From: Ardenticatenaceae bacterium
Lineage (GTDB): Bacteria > Chloroflexota > Anaerolineae > Promineifilales > Promineifilaceae
Assembly: GCA_030065875.1 (NCBI GenBank)
Contig: JASJCR010000047.1
Span: forward strand, 1-64,000
Length of the DNA stretch: 64,000 nucleotides
Direction: 5' to 3'
The translations under genes were made by a program, and so were the position numbers. The notes under the pieces are model-generated. The model was not told the DNA's origin. It worked only from the letters and a program-made list of their open reading frames with translations, and made no database searches. Below, one piece after another: positions 17,451 to 26,765 of the stretch; positions within the stretch are counted from its first letter, which is position 1; each line of letters begins with the position of its first letter.

Positions 17451-19205
17451 TTAGGTGGTTTCTCGGGCGCTGCGCCAGGAGGACCAGGCCAGGGGGAGAG
17501 AGGAAATGAGGAGTAAAATTAGCGTTGGGACGGCCGCTTTGGCGAAAAATGCTTCGTTGATGTGGGTCCAAATTGAAGCGGAGAGGGTGTTAAAGCCAAG
17601 CGGGCTCAGAATCAGGGTGGCGGGCAACTCTTTAATCACCGTCAGGAAAACCAGCAATCCTCCGGCTGTAATGCCCGGCCTCATTAACGGCAGGGTGATC
17701 CTGCGGAAGACCTGCAGGGGGGTGGCTCCCAATCCCTGAGCCGCTTCGGCAAACGTATGAGGGATTTTTAGCAGCGTGGTGCGTTGGGCGCCAATCGCCT
17801 GGGGGATAAAGAGGACGACGTAAACCACCAGCAGAAGAGGCATCGTTTGATACAGCGGTTGGGCAAAATTTAAACCGGCAAAGACATAGGCCAGTGCCAC
17901 CACAATGCCTGGCAGGGCGTAGCTGGCGTAGGTGAGTTTCTCAAAAAAGGCGGACAATTTGCCCGGTTTGCGCACCACCAAAATGGCGATCGGAATCGCC
18001 ATGGCCATAGCCAGGAAGGCAGCCCCACCGGCCGCAAAAAGGGAGTTGAACGTTGGCTCTAGCAAGGGCAGCAGCGCCCCTGTATTTTGCTGGATCACCG
18101 ACGGTTCAGCCACAAGCCAATCCTGCTGCAAGCCGCGGATGACCCAGTATGTGAGGAGGATGATCGGCAGAATAAGCGAGATAAACACAACCGAGGCCGC
18201 AAAAGTCAGGGCTGGCCAGCGCCAGCGGCCGAGAGCGAGCCGCTTATGAGGGCGCATCACTTCCATATCTTCGTTTGACAGGTTGGTTTGGCCGCGCGTC
18301 CGGGATTCAAAATACAGGATGACCATCGTCAGGATGACCAGCATGATGGCCAGCGAGGCGGCTTCATCCAAACGATACCCTTGAAAACGATTGTAAATAA
18401 CCCGGGTGAAGGTGCTGTACTGGAGGAGAGTGACCGCCCCAAAATCGCGCAAGGTGTAGAGGGTAACCAGCAGGCCACCGGCGGCCATCGACGGTCGAAT
18501 AACCGGGAAAATGATGCGGCGGAAAATTTGCCACCGCGAGGCCCCGAGGTCTTCGGCCGCTTCGATAATGGCCGGATTAAGCTGCTGCAGGCACGCCCGG
18601 ACCGTCAAAAAGACATAGGGAAAGGTAACCAGGGTCAAAACGGCAAATGCACCGCTAAACCCGTAAACGCTGGGCAGTTTTTCAACGCCAAAAAGGGGTT
18701 CAAGCAGCCCCTGCAGCAATCCTTTTGGGGAAAGAAAAGAAATAAACAAGTAGGCAAAAATGTAGCTGGGCATCACCAGTGGCAGGGCGGCTAAAACAGA
18801 CCATATCTTGCGGCCGGGCAGATCGGTGAGGGTGGTCAGCCACGCCAGAGGGACGGCAATTGCCGTGGCCCCGGCCGTGACCGATCCGGCCAAAATCAAG
18901 CTGTTGCCCAGCACGTTTAGCGTGGTTGGCTTAATAATGGTTGCCGCGGCCGCTTCCCACCCCTGGATCATCTGCAGCAGCAGATAGGCCGGTACAAACA
19001 GGATAAGACCCGCAACCAGGGCCGCTCCAAAATAGAGCATCAGGGCAAAAGGGGAGTCTATACGATGGCCAATTCGACTTTGGAGTGGGTAGGCCGCCGG
19101 CATCAGGCGGGATGCGGTTGTTTGAATCGCTCGATGGAGTGGCTGGGCGATGGTTTGCTGTAAGCTTACCGTTTTGGATCTGGATTCAAAAAAATGGATT
19201 CCCAT
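17451..19205 (-). CDS. Iron(III)-type ABC transporter permease, fused two-domain
   Basis: A 584-residue membrane protein with about 12 helices in two homologous halves, each ending in the EAA loop that docks the ATPase: EAAEDLGASRWQIFRRIIFP in the first half and EAAQGLGATPLQVFRRITLP in the second. This is the FbpB/SfuB/ThiP layout, in which one chain makes both halves of the channel; iron(III) is the commonest substrate. The start at 19205 (MGIHFFESRSK) has no clear ribosome site. The usual neighbours, a binding protein (FbpA) and an ATPase (FbpC), are missing on both sides, so its partners must be encoded elsewhere. Substrate is inferred from family only. Confidence 0.88.
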   Translation of the reverse strand: MGIHFFESRSKTVSLQQTIAQPLHRAIQTTASRLMPAAYPLQSRIGHRIDSPFALMLYFGAALVAGLILFVPAYLLLQMIQGWEAAAATIIKPTTLNVLGNSLILAGSVTAGATAIAVPLAWLTTLTDLPGRKIWSVLAALPLVMPSYIFAYLFISFLSPKGLLQGLLEPLFGVEKLPSVYGFSGAFAVLTLVTFPYVFLTVRACLQQLNPAIIEAAEDLGASRWQIFRRIIFPVIRPSMAAGGLLVTLYTLRDFGAVTLLQYSTFTRVIYNRFQGYRLDEAASLAIMLVILTMVILYFESRTRGQTNLSNEDMEVMRPHKRLALGRWRWPALTFAASVVFISLILPIILLTYWVIRGLQQDWLVAEPSVIQQNTGALLPLLEPTFNSLFAAGGAAFLAMAMAIPIAILVVRKPGKLSAFFEKLTYASYALPGIVVALAYVFAGLNFAQPLYQTMPLLLVVYVVLFIPQAIGAQRTTLLKIPHTFAEAAQGLGATPLQVFRRITLPLMRPGITAGGLLVFLTVIKELPATLILSPLGFNTLSASIWTHINEAFFAKAAVPTLILLLISSLPLAWSSWRSARETT

Positions 19206-19686
19206 TAAATTCTAACTTCGCTCATTTCAAGTGTTGGTCTCATTTATAACAAAGGGGCCAGTGGATATCTAGCCATGGCGTTCATTTCAAAATTGATTGC
19301 GGATTAAAGAAAAATAGGCACGGCGTTTAAACGAGAGTTAACCACGGTTAATAATATTGATTTAATGACAAGATTTTTGATTGTTAAATGAAAAGGTGGT
19401 CCGAGGGCGTTTTAATCCATCCACATGTGTGAGGGCTTGGCAAGCCAAGCCCCTACTAGCCAAGCCCTTACATCGGTTTCATCCTGACCACCTGTCCGCA
19501 GCTTGAACCCGGCAAGGAGGGTGCAATTTGGGTGATATCTACTATTGTGCCCGTCTGCAAAATCATTAATCATTAACTCCAGTTGTAGCTTTCATACGCA
19601 GCCGAATAAATCCGACTGCTAGGAAAATCGAAACGCATTAGATCGCGTTAATGAATATCCTCTCAAATTTATAAAAGGTGTTTCAT
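19206..19686. other. Intergenic region with palindromic element at 19431-19471
   Basis: No gene was found. The only clear structure is the dispersed palindrome GAGGGCTTGGCAAGCCAAGC followed by CCCTACTAGCCAAGCCCTTAC, preceded by ATCCATCCACATGTG, a flank it shares with the copy at 23472-23498. Near 19601-19613 is CAGCCGAATAAATCCGACTGC, a partial relative of the hairpins at 38463-38572. Confidence 0.7.
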
Positions 19687-20883
19687 ATGAATTCATACCG
19701 TTATTTTCTTGGTTTTGTTGCGGTGGGCATGATTTTTTTTACGGCGGCCTGTGGTGGATTTGAAGAGCCTCTCACCGCGGCCGATTGTTATGAAGATGAA
19801 TATTTTGATCCAAGTGATGAGGCTTGTTACCTAAAAGAGAGTGTATATGCTGATGAGGGGGACGAAGATTTTGTCGGGGATGAGGCCGCATATGACGACA
19901 TCGTAAATGATGATGCGGCTTACGATGATGACTTTGTGTTGACCGCGGCCGATTGCTATGAAGATGAGTATTTTGATGAGGCCGATCAAACGTGCTATCT
20001 AAATGAAGAGGCGTTTGCTGCTGAAGACGGCGGTAATCTAGGGGGATGGTTAAGCTCTCTGGCTGAAGAAATTGTCGACAATGAAGTTGCCTTTAGTGAT
20101 GGTGGGGAAGGACAGGTTATCATTCAATATGCGGTGGTTGGCGACCGGATTTCTGATCCACAAAATGGAGAAGCGCTCACCGATTTGGAAAGCGAGATTC
20201 AAAACGATTCTGCATCCCATAATGCGCTGTGGGAGCAGTTTGCCACATTAATTCCGCAGGAATTTCGACGTGATTTGACCCAATTTGGGGTATTTACTGA
20301 TGGGATCGACGGCACGCTGGCGTACGTCGAACCAAACCCGGATAATCCGGAAACCTGGTTGATCGTGCTTGACCCGGCCGATACGGCCGATCGGGATGAT
20401 TTCACCTACACCTTGATTCACGAGTATGGCCACGTTCTGACCTTAAACGATCGGCAGGTGCCGTTTGATCAGGAGGCCTATTTTGACGATACGGGGGATG
20501 CTTACGAGGCCGCGGCCGAAGCATGCTCGACCTTTTTTACAGGGGAAGGGTGTGCTGAGGATACTTCGTATATTGGCGCATTTTACGCCACATTTTGGAC
20601 GGAAATTTATGATGAACTTCCATTTCCCGATGAAGAGGGGATCGTCGACGAAGATGAACTGGCCGATTTTTACGATCGCTATGCGGATCAATTTGTGACC
20701 GATTATGCTGCAACCAATCCAGGTGAAGATATTGCCGAGTCATGGACCCATTTTGTGCTTAAGCCAAAACCGGCCGGGAATACTGTGGCTGAAGAAAAAA
20801 TTCTCTTTTTCTATCAATACCCCGAACTGGTAAAGCTGCGGCAAGAAATTTTGACCAGGCTTTATGCGCAAACGCGCGGCTGA
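19687..20883 (+). CDS. HExxH metallopeptidase-like lipoprotein with duplicated acidic Cys module
   Basis: The ATG at 19687 has AAGGTG six bases upstream. MNSYRYFLGFVAVGMIFFTAAC is a lipoprotein signal with lipobox TAAC. Two copies of a short module follow: LTAADCYEDEYFD-x4-ACYL and LTAADCYEDEYFD-x4-TCYL, about 50 residues apart, each with two cysteines in a very acidic setting and separated by further acidic stretches. The second half carries TLIHEYGHVLTL, a perfect HExxH zinc-peptidase motif; a possible third ligand Glu lies in AEACSTFF or AESWTHFV. Together this suggests a surface-bound zinc peptidase whose acidic repeats might bind calcium. Family not recognised; related lipoproteins appear in Chloroflexota. 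It stands alone and converges on ppa. Confidence 0.75.
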   Translation: MNSYRYFLGFVAVGMIFFTAACGGFEEPLTAADCYEDEYFDPSDEACYLKESVYADEGDEDFVGDEAAYDDIVNDDAAYDDDFVLTAADCYEDEYFDEADQTCYLNEEAFAAEDGGNLGGWLSSLAEEIVDNEVAFSDGGEGQVIIQYAVVGDRISDPQNGEALTDLESEIQNDSASHNALWEQFATLIPQEFRRDLTQFGVFTDGIDGTLAYVEPNPDNPETWLIVLDPADTADRDDFTYTLIHEYGHVLTLNDRQVPFDQEAYFDDTGDAYEAAAEACSTFFTGEGCAEDTSYIGAFYATFWTEIYDELPFPDEEGIVDEDELADFYDRYADQFVTDYAATNPGEDIAESWTHFVLKPKPAGNTVAEEKILFFYQYPELVKLRQEILTRLYAQTRG

Positions 20884-20901
20884 TTATGCAGCTGGTGAGA
20901 C

Positions 20902-21513
20902 CTAAATTTCAAATTCGTTTTGATAATCTTTCATCGAGGCTTTAATTACTTTGTAGGCGTGCTCTTTGCCATAAACGAGGTCGATGCGGGTGTTGGACGG
21001 CTGCCCCGGCCGCAGTTTGTAGGTCAGGAAATAATGCTCCAGCCGCTCCACCATGACGTCCGGCATTTCTGAAATATCGTTGATATGTTTCCAGACGTTA
21101 TCCTGCTCCAAAATGGCCACAATCTTGTCGTCCGCCTCGCCGCCATCGATCATTTGCAGGCCGCCAATCACGCGAGCGGAGAGAATCACTTCGGCCCGGT
21201 TAATCGGCCGGTCGGAAACCACGCAAATATCGAGAGGGTCTCCATCCCCCCGTTCCGCTCCAGGCGCCAGAGCTCTGACGCGTGAGCCACAGTAGGTGCG
21301 CGGTACAAACCCGTACAGCGTCGGCGGTTGTGAAGAGGTGCGCTGCGGCCGGTCCACGCGCATGTAGCCGGTCGTTTTGTCGATCTCGTATTTGATGAGG
21401 TCAAACGGAGTAATCTCGATATAAGCGGTGACGTATTCCGGGGCGCGTTCACCGGTGGCTAATCCGTGCCACGGATGTGGTCGAGCGCGATAAAATGGTT
21501 CGGGAAAAGGCAT
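20902..21513 (-). CDS. ppa: Inorganic pyrophosphatase (soluble family I)
   Basis: A 203-residue family I inorganic pyrophosphatase, hydrolysing pyrophosphate to two phosphates in the cytoplasm and so pulling biosynthesis forward. The key signatures are present: [33 protein letters not shown], and the metal-binding signature [11 protein letters not shown] (PROSITE form D-[SGDN]-D-[PE]-[LIVMF]-D), followed by [20 protein letters not shown]. It is slightly longer than the bacterial 175-residue type at the N-terminus (PHPWHGL), as in several Chloroflexota. The ATG at 21513 has GGAG at a rather long 12-base spacing. It converges with the metallopeptidase lipoprotein gene 18 bases away. Confidence 0.95.
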   Translation of the reverse strand: MPFPEPFYRARPHPWHGLATGERAPEYVTAYIEITPFDLIKYEIDKTTGYMRVDRPQRTSSQPPTLYGFVPRTYCGSRVRALAPGAERGDGDPLDICVVSDRPINRAEVILSARVIGGLQMIDGGEADDKIVAILEQDNVWKHINDISEMPDVMVERLEHYFLTYKLRPGQPSNTRIDLVYGKEHAYKVIKASMKDYQNEFEI

Positions 21514-21593
21514 TTGGTATTAAAGCTCCAAGCGTTAATAAATTTGTTGAAACAGTTAAATTGATTTCAAATTAAGTGGTTGATTTCTCAAGT

Positions 21594-21702
21594 TCATAAA
21601 CAAATTTAGCCAAAGATTAACACGGATTTTCACAGAGCTCCAAAGGAGCAAAAGAGAAATTGGTGTTAATCTGAGAAAATCTGTGGCTAAATTTGTTTAT
21701 GA
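21594..21702. repeat. Large imperfect inverted repeat (CACGGATTTTCACAG type)
   Basis: The arms CATAAACAAATTTAGCC (about 21596-21612) and GGCTAAATTTGTTTATG match perfectly and enclose the dispersed AACACGGATTTTCACAG words in both orientations, around GCTCC-AAA-GGAGC. The whole spacer between ppa and modB is one potential hairpin of about 105 bases. Confidence 0.8.
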
Positions 21703-21712
21703 GGGGCAACAC

Positions 21713-22540
21713 TTAACTATCCCCATCAGTATCGTCTACTCCGGCCAGCCAGCGGGTTAGCGCAAAGGCGGCAATGGCCATCCCTAATAAAATAAGAGCG
21801 GTGATAAAGGTCACGCGCAAATCACGCTCCAATGCGCCATAGACCAGCAGCGGCATCGTTTGCGTGCGCCCCTGCAAATTGCCGGCAAAAAGAATGGTGG
21901 CCCCAAATTCGCCCAGGGCGCGAGCCCAGCTGAGGATCAATCCGGCCAGAAGCGCCCGAGCACTTTGAGGGAGAATCACATACCAAAAAGTCGTCCAGCG
22001 GTCAGCGCCATCTACGGCCGCGGCATCCTCGTATTCCCGCGGCAGGGATTCAAAACTGCTTTGAGCCGCTCGGATGTAAAAGGGCGAGGAAACAAAAAGC
22101 TGCGCCAAAACAACGGCCGCGGCGGTAAAAGTAATCGTAATATCGAGGTTGGCCAGCGTCTGGCCGATCAACCCTCGGCGCCCAAACGCGGACAGAAGAG
22201 CCAGACCCGCGACTACGGGAGGCATCACGATGGGAATATCAATTAATAAAGTTACCAATCGTTTGAAGGGGAATTGATTGCGAGCCAGAAAAAAGGCCAG
22301 GGGGGTACCAAATAAAACGATAAGCGCTACCGTTATCGCAGTTGTCCCGAGACTCAAAATCAGGGAGGAAAAGATTGAAGGCTCATTGAGAGCTGCGTCT
22401 CCGTCGAGGGTAAGCGTCCGCCATATCAGTCCGATAAACGGGATGAGGAGGAACAAGACCATAGCGGTGGCCAGGCCCCCTGCTGCCCATCCCCGAAATT
22501 TTTCCGGCCGCAAAGCAGGCAGCATTTGACCTCTTGACAT
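21713..22540 (-). CDS. modB: Molybdate/tungstate ABC transporter permease
   Basis: A 275-residue permease with five to six helices and the EAA-type loop YEDAAAVDGADRWTTFWYVI. The signature ALGEFGATILFAGNLQGRTQ, then TMPLLVYGALE, is typical of ModB/WtpB. It forms the membrane channel for molybdate or tungstate uptake. The ATG at 22540 (MSRGQMLPAL) is chosen because AGGA lies eight bases upstream; an in-frame TTG at 22621 would overlap modA. It follows modA by 64 bases. The ATPase ModC is not present: the next gene is convergent pyrophosphatase, so ModC must be elsewhere or shared with another transporter. Confidence 0.92.
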   Translation of the reverse strand: MSRGQMLPALRPEKFRGWAAGGLATAMVLFLLIPFIGLIWRTLTLDGDAALNEPSIFSSLILSLGTTAITVALIVLFGTPLAFFLARNQFPFKRLVTLLIDIPIVMPPVVAGLALLSAFGRRGLIGQTLANLDITITFTAAAVVLAQLFVSSPFYIRAAQSSFESLPREYEDAAAVDGADRWTTFWYVILPQSARALLAGLILSWARALGEFGATILFAGNLQGRTQTMPLLVYGALERDLRVTFITALILLGMAIAAFALTRWLAGVDDTDGDS

Positions 22541-22604
22541 CCTGGTTATCCTGATTACCCATGTTTTCATATTGATTTGGTTGATTGAGGGAGAATTTTC
22601 GGCA

Positions 22605-23384
22605 TTACGGCTTCGGGCCAAACCCCCAGCTCATCAGTATATCCTGTCCCGCTGGACTGAGGACAAAATTAATAAATCTCTGTGATAATTCCGAATCAGC
22701 CGTATCGGCTAGTGGGGCGATCGAGTAGGCAGCCACGACATTTTGTCCGGTGGGAATGGCGATTTCTCTTACTTCTTGGTCCAGATCCGGAGTGATGTCA
22801 GACGTGTAAACAATCCCCGCATCGGCTTCCCCCAGGGCGATTTTGGCTAAGACCTGCCGCACGTTATCTTCTTCAGAAAGTAGATTAGCATAAAAAGAAT
22901 CCTGAAATTCACCCGGCATTGAGGCTAAAATTTGATCGGTGTATTGACGTATGGGCACCCCTTCAACCGCTAAAATAAGCCCCACATTCGGCCGGGCTAA
23001 ATCTTCGAAAGCTGCGATTTCTGCAGGGTTATCCTGGGGGACAACCAGGGTCAGCTGATTGGTGGCAAACTCGGTTTCTGAGCCAGGTTCAACTTGACCG
23101 GCCGCAATAACCGCCTGCATTTGCGCCGGATTGGCGGAAGCGAAGAGATCGGCCGGTGCCCCCTCCCGCAGCTGGGCGGCCAGTTGAGACGAACCAGCAA
23201 AATTTAAGATGATCTGTACGTCCGGGTTTTGCGCTTCAAAGCTTTCGGCCAACGCTAGAAAGGCATCGGTGAGGGATGCGGCCGCGAACACCGTCAATTC
23301 TCGCTGATTGTCAGCCCGGTTTCCACGGTTGCAGCCGGTCAGCAAGAGTAAAATTATGAGAATGCGTCCCACACTAAAAATCAT
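22605..23384 (-). CDS. modA: Molybdate-binding lipoprotein
   Basis: A 259-residue substrate-binding protein. The ATG at 23384 has GGGAAGA about four bases upstream; a TTG at 23396 overlaps that site. MIFSVGRILIILLLLTGC is a lipoprotein signal with Cys at residue 18. ModA landmarks are VFAAASLTDAFLALAESFE, LNFAGSSQLAAQLREGAPAD, LFASANPAQM and GEADAGIVYTSDI, with the usual oxyanion-binding serines at ASL and GSS. It captures molybdate outside the cell and hands it to ModB. First gene of modA-modB. Confidence 0.95.
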   Translation of the reverse strand: MIFSVGRILIILLLLTGCNRGNRADNQRELTVFAAASLTDAFLALAESFEAQNPDVQIILNFAGSSQLAAQLREGAPADLFASANPAQMQAVIAAGQVEPGSETEFATNQLTLVVPQDNPAEIAAFEDLARPNVGLILAVEGVPIRQYTDQILASMPGEFQDSFYANLLSEEDNVRQVLAKIALGEADAGIVYTSDITPDLDQEVREIAIPTGQNVVAAYSIAPLADTADSELSQRFINFVLSPAGQDILMSWGFGPKP

Positions 23385-23471
23385 CGATCTTCCCAAGGAT
23401 TTGGTGACTTTAATATGTGAACCCGAATCGGGAAATTTGCTTTCCGACTCACCTTAACCAATCCACATGTG

Positions 23472-23498
23472 CAGGGGCTTGGCTAGCCAAGCCCTTAC
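23472..23498. repeat. Dispersed palindrome GGGCTTGGCTAGCCAAGCCC
   Basis: A perfect 20-base palindrome with CA on the left and TTAC on the right. It has the same left flank ATCCACATGTG as the copy at 19431-19471; a third copy lies at 5290-5330. It sits between modA and the small-protein terminator. Confidence 0.85.
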
Positions 23499-23559
23499 AT
23501 AAAGGCTAACGTATGTTATAGGCAAGAATTGTTTTTTCAAGTGCGTGGGGCGTGGGATG

Positions 23560-23590
23560 AAAAAAAGGACGGCCAAAATTTTGGCCGTCC
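23560..23590 (-). terminator. Terminator of small orphan protein B
   Basis: GGACGGCCAAAA and TTTTGGCCGTCC form a perfect 12-bp inverted repeat (23567-23590). Read leftward it is followed by seven Us (23560-23566). It lies 47 bases after the stop of the small gene. Confidence 0.9.
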
Positions 23591-23637
23591 AAGTCAAGAA
23601 TGAAAGAGGGAGAAGTTAGAAAATTTAAAAAATTGCT

Positions 23638-23883
23638 TTAAAACAACTCAATATAGCCGTAATTTGAATCGTCTGGGTCGGAATTAATGCGTGCTGAACG
23701 GGTTTTATTCCCCATTTCCATCGACAAATCGCTGTCAGTTTCTACGGAGCCGCCAGTTAAGCGATAGCGCCACACTTTGCGATTTTCCTTATAGTAGCCG
23801 GAGCCATCCAGCTCGACATCTGCAGAATTACCGTTGTCATCCGAAACTGATCCCGAAAAAATTGGTTTTCCAAAGCCAAACAT
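23638..23883 (-). CDS. Small orphan protein, copy B (81 aa)
   Basis: A paralogue of the 84-residue protein at 179-433. It begins MFGFGKPIFSGSVSDDNGNS, continues with DVELDGSGYYKENRKVWRYR, and ends SDPDDSNYGYIELF. The ATG has AGGA eight bases upstream and the gene has its own terminator, so it is a genuine expressed gene. Both copies start MFGF, keep SGS(I/V)S(N/D), the acidic-GSGY turn, RKVWR-aromatic-R and the end YGYIEL. No signal peptide or membrane helix. The shared pattern of short strands suggests a compact all-beta protein. Family not recognised; neither neighbour gives a functional clue. Confidence 0.8.
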   Translation of the reverse strand: MFGFGKPIFSGSVSDDNGNSADVELDGSGYYKENRKVWRYRLTGGSVETDSDLSMEMGNKTRSARINSDPDDSNYGYIELF

Positions 23884-24055
23884 AGTACTTATCCTTATAA
23901 ACTAAGCTATCCCATTGAGCCACAACATCAAGCCAATTAATGAGAGAGGACTTGCCACTGCATTGTAATGGAAGCGGAAAAGGGTGATCGTTGCAGCAGC
24001 GTGAACGGTCTGAAAAGAAAACGTGAACGATTTTTTGGGGTTTAGTACAGCGGTC

Positions 24056-25312
24056 CTAAAGGTGATAAGCGTCAGCCAACAGCTGCACGGTATGGCGTAT
24101 TGGAAGGGGATGATTTAAGATATTCAAGTGGGTTTGAATCTGGGTAAAGCAGCCGATATTACCCATGACCACCATCTCCGCCCCGCTGCTGATAATCGCC
24201 TGTGCTTTTTGACGGCCGAGCTCCTGGGCGATTTCCGGCTGCTCTAAATTGTATGTTCCGGCCGAGCCACAACAAAAAGCCCCGTCATTCAGTTCAATTA
24301 GCGATAAATTGGGAATGGCTCGCAGAAGATCGCGCGGCGGATCGGTGATGCCCTGGGCGTGGGCCAAATGGCAGGCGTCGTGATAGGCGGCCCGGCGCGG
24401 GGGCTGTTCCTCTGGTATATCGCGCAGTCCCAGCGCCGCCAAAAACGTGGTCACATCCTGAACCTTGTGGGCAAACGAGGCCGCCTCAGATTCTTCACTT
24501 TCACCCTTGAACAGCAGGGGGTACTCGTGCATACCCGACCCGCAGCCGGCCGCATTGGTGATGATGGCGTCAACGTCTTTTGGAAAGACGCTGAGGTTGT
24601 TGCGGGCCAGCTGCTGCGCCCGCTTCTCCTCGCCGATATGCATGAGGATCGAGCCGCAGCAACCCTGCCCGGCCGGAATGATGACTTCAACCCCGTTGGC
24701 CGCCAGCAGATCCACGGTGGCCCGGTTGATTTCGGGGTTTAACACCTGCTGCACGCACCCGGTCAGAAAAGCTACCCGGGCTCGCCGCTTGCCTTGAGCA
24801 GGAATCAGGTTTGGCAGCGGCCGCTGAGCCGGCAGCGTTTCCGGCAGCAAACCGATCATCGCCCCCAGCTGATCGGGCAGGGCACCCTGAACCATCCGGC
24901 CGAGTTTGCCGGTGCGGGCGGCCAGCCGGAAGCGCTGCGGGTAGGGGAGGGTTTCGATGATTAGGCGGCGGGTTATCGTGTCGATAAGCGGTCGCTGGCG
25001 GTTTTTTTCCTGAATGGCCCGATAGCTGGTTAGCAGATCGCCATAGGCCACGCCGGAGGGACACGCTGGGACACACCCCATACACCCCAAACAGCGATCG
25101 ATGTAGGGTTGGGCTTCTTCTGCTTCCAGATGTCCTTCAAGGACATTTTTCATGAGATAGATTCGGCCGCGTGGTGAATCCATCTCTTCACCCAAGACGC
25201 TGTATGTGGGGCAGGCGGCGAGGCAAAAGCCGCAGTGGACGCAGGATTGCACCGCATCAGCCATCGCTTGCCCCCGAGATCCGTGGTCTTCCGGTTTGAT
25301 ATCATGCTGCAT
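24056..25312 (-). CDS. glcF: Glycolate oxidase iron-sulfur subunit
   Basis: A 418-residue GlcF. Two 4Fe-4S ferredoxin motifs lie near the N-terminus: [14 protein letters not shown] and [14 protein letters not shown]. Two Cys-rich CCG domains follow: [15 protein letters not shown] with [14 protein letters not shown], and [12 protein letters not shown] with [10 protein letters not shown]. These bind further clusters or haem-like partners and pass electrons from GlcD/GlcE to the quinone pool. The ATG at 25312 has GGGAAAG upstream. It is the third gene of glcD-glcE-glcF, but a 343-base repeat-rich spacer separates it from glcE, unusually long for this operon. Confidence 0.95.
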   Translation of the reverse strand: MQHDIKPEDHGSRGQAMADAVQSCVHCGFCLAACPTYSVLGEEMDSPRGRIYLMKNVLEGHLEAEEAQPYIDRCLGCMGCVPACPSGVAYGDLLTSYRAIQEKNRQRPLIDTITRRLIIETLPYPQRFRLAARTGKLGRMVQGALPDQLGAMIGLLPETLPAQRPLPNLIPAQGKRRARVAFLTGCVQQVLNPEINRATVDLLAANGVEVIIPAGQGCCGSILMHIGEEKRAQQLARNNLSVFPKDVDAIITNAAGCGSGMHEYPLLFKGESEESEAASFAHKVQDVTTFLAALGLRDIPEEQPPRRAAYHDACHLAHAQGITDPPRDLLRAIPNLSLIELNDGAFCCGSAGTYNLEQPEIAQELGRQKAQAIISSGAEMVVMGNIGCFTQIQTHLNILNHPLPIRHTVQLLADAYHL

Positions 25313-25342
25313 ATGTCTTTCCCGAGTGAGTTTATTAATTAA

Positions 25343-25642
25343 CTCAAGTTGCTATCTTATCTTCCCGATGAATAGGTCAAAGAGACCGAAACCAGATATT
25401 GAATTTTAACAAATTAATATCGATACAGCGCCGTCATTCCCGCGAAAGCGGGAATCCATTGGATAGCCACCGATGGATCCCGGCCGTCGTTTACCCCCGT
25501 GATGACGGGGGCCAGGATGACGAGTCTGTTTTGAAAGTCGATTCATGTCCGTGTTTATTTGTAAATCTCCAAAATCCGGTTAGTGTCCGCAGATTACAGA
25601 GAGAAATCTGTGATAATCCGCGTTAATCCGTGGCTGGTTTTT
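25343..25642. repeat. Repeat cluster in the glcE-glcF spacer
   Basis: Three dispersed families are stacked here. At 25343-25396 is GTTGCTATCTTATCTTCCCG followed by ATGAATAGG and GAGACCGAAACCAG, related to 5141 and 38440. At 25430-25527 is the widespread CGTCATTCCCGCGAAAG element, with CGATGGATCC and a closing GATGACG; a relative lies at 41039-41112. At 25584-25642 is a CGCAGATT element with GTTAATCCGTGGCT. No gene is seen in the spacer. Confidence 0.8.
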
Positions 25643-25655
25643 AATCGTGATCCAC

Positions 25656-26744
25656 TTAAACCTCGCCAAAAACTCCGTTGGGATCTAGTGCTCGTTTGAC
25701 CCGTTGAGCCAGGGGCATCCCTTTGCGGCGGCCGATAATCGGCTCATCCAATTGATCGCCCCGCAGGACAAGACCGGTCAGCCCCACTGCGTCGAGCTGC
25801 CGGGGCAAATGATCCAGGGTATCCACCGCGACCCAGGCGGTATTGCCGGCCGCGGTGTACCGGCGCGGGTACCGGTCAATGATGGTTTCCAACTCGGTCA
25901 ATTTTTGAGGATTTAGCGGTATTTTGACCAGGATCGTATCGTTTGGCTGCCAGCGACAGCTGTTTTGGTCGCGCCATTTTGCGGTTTCTTCCGGGCCGCG
26001 ACCAATCAAAAAATCGACCGGTTGGGAGTGATCATTTAAAAATTGGGTTAAGCGTTCGAGTCGAGAAGGGATGACATCGGGCAGGCCACCCATGCGAATA
26101 TCCAAAACCCATCGATCATCTTGCGGCATCCAATCTTGCACGTCCATTTCCAGCGGAGATGTGGCCAGGGCAAAGCTGGCTTGCTGGAGGTCGGCCGCAG
26201 ACAGGTAGGTGACCTGGATATTCGCATAGTCAAAAGGCTGCGGGAAAACTTTCCACGTTGTTTCTACCAGAACACCGTACCGGCCGAGGCTGCCCACAAA
26301 AAATTTTGGCAAATCAAAACCGGATGCATTTTTAACGACCTTGCCGCCACCGCGAATGAGTTCTCCGCGGCCGTCAACAAATTGAATCCCGATCAAAAAA
26401 TCGCGGACCCCACCATAGCGATAGCGACCGGAACCGGCCGTGTTGGCGACTATCGTGCCGCCCAGCGTCGAGCCTTCTTCTATAAATAGGGGATCAAAAG
26501 GGAGGTACTGCTGATGCTCCGCCAACACGGCCGCTATTTCCTTAATCGGGGTTCCGGCCCAGGCCGTAAAGGTATATTCTCCAGGATCATATTCGATCAG
26601 GCCGCTCAACCGGCGCAGATCAAATTGAATTTCACCGCCATTTGCACTTAGCGACGGCTTTGATCCGCCACCCCGTACCCACACACGCTCCTGCATTTTT
26701 ACAAGGTCAATTAGCTCGTTAACAATGGGTTGCTTTTCCACCAT
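25656..26744 (-). CDS. glcE: Glycolate oxidase FAD-binding subunit
   Basis: A 362-residue FAD-binding type 4 (PCMH) protein: RVWVRGGGSKPSLS, the phrase EYDPGEYTFTAWAGTPIKEI, then FIEEGSTLGGTIVANTAGSGRYRYGGVRDFLIGI, where FAD pyrophosphate binds, and GGKVVKNASGFDLPKFFVGS. These are the standard GlcE landmarks. It works with GlcD and GlcF to oxidise glycolate to glyoxylate at the membrane. The ATG at 26744 has GGGG about six bases upstream. It follows glcD by 69 bases; that spacer holds the TATCTCG array. Confidence 0.93.
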   Translation of the reverse strand: MVEKQPIVNELIDLVKMQERVWVRGGGSKPSLSANGGEIQFDLRRLSGLIEYDPGEYTFTAWAGTPIKEIAAVLAEHQQYLPFDPLFIEEGSTLGGTIVANTAGSGRYRYGGVRDFLIGIQFVDGRGELIRGGGKVVKNASGFDLPKFFVGSLGRYGVLVETTWKVFPQPFDYANIQVTYLSAADLQQASFALATSPLEMDVQDWMPQDDRWVLDIRMGGLPDVIPSRLERLTQFLNDHSQPVDFLIGRGPEETAKWRDQNSCRWQPNDTILVKIPLNPQKLTELETIIDRYPRRYTAAGNTAWVAVDTLDHLPRQLDAVGLTGLVLRGDQLDEPIIGRRKGMPLAQRVKRALDPNGVFGEV

Positions 26745-26765
26745 AATGACCCCTAAAATCTTTTG

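Noticed and set aside
18288-18794. 168-codon frame opposite the iron permease gene
   Set aside because: It is antisense to conserved permease helices; the composition mirrors the reverse complement of membrane codons.
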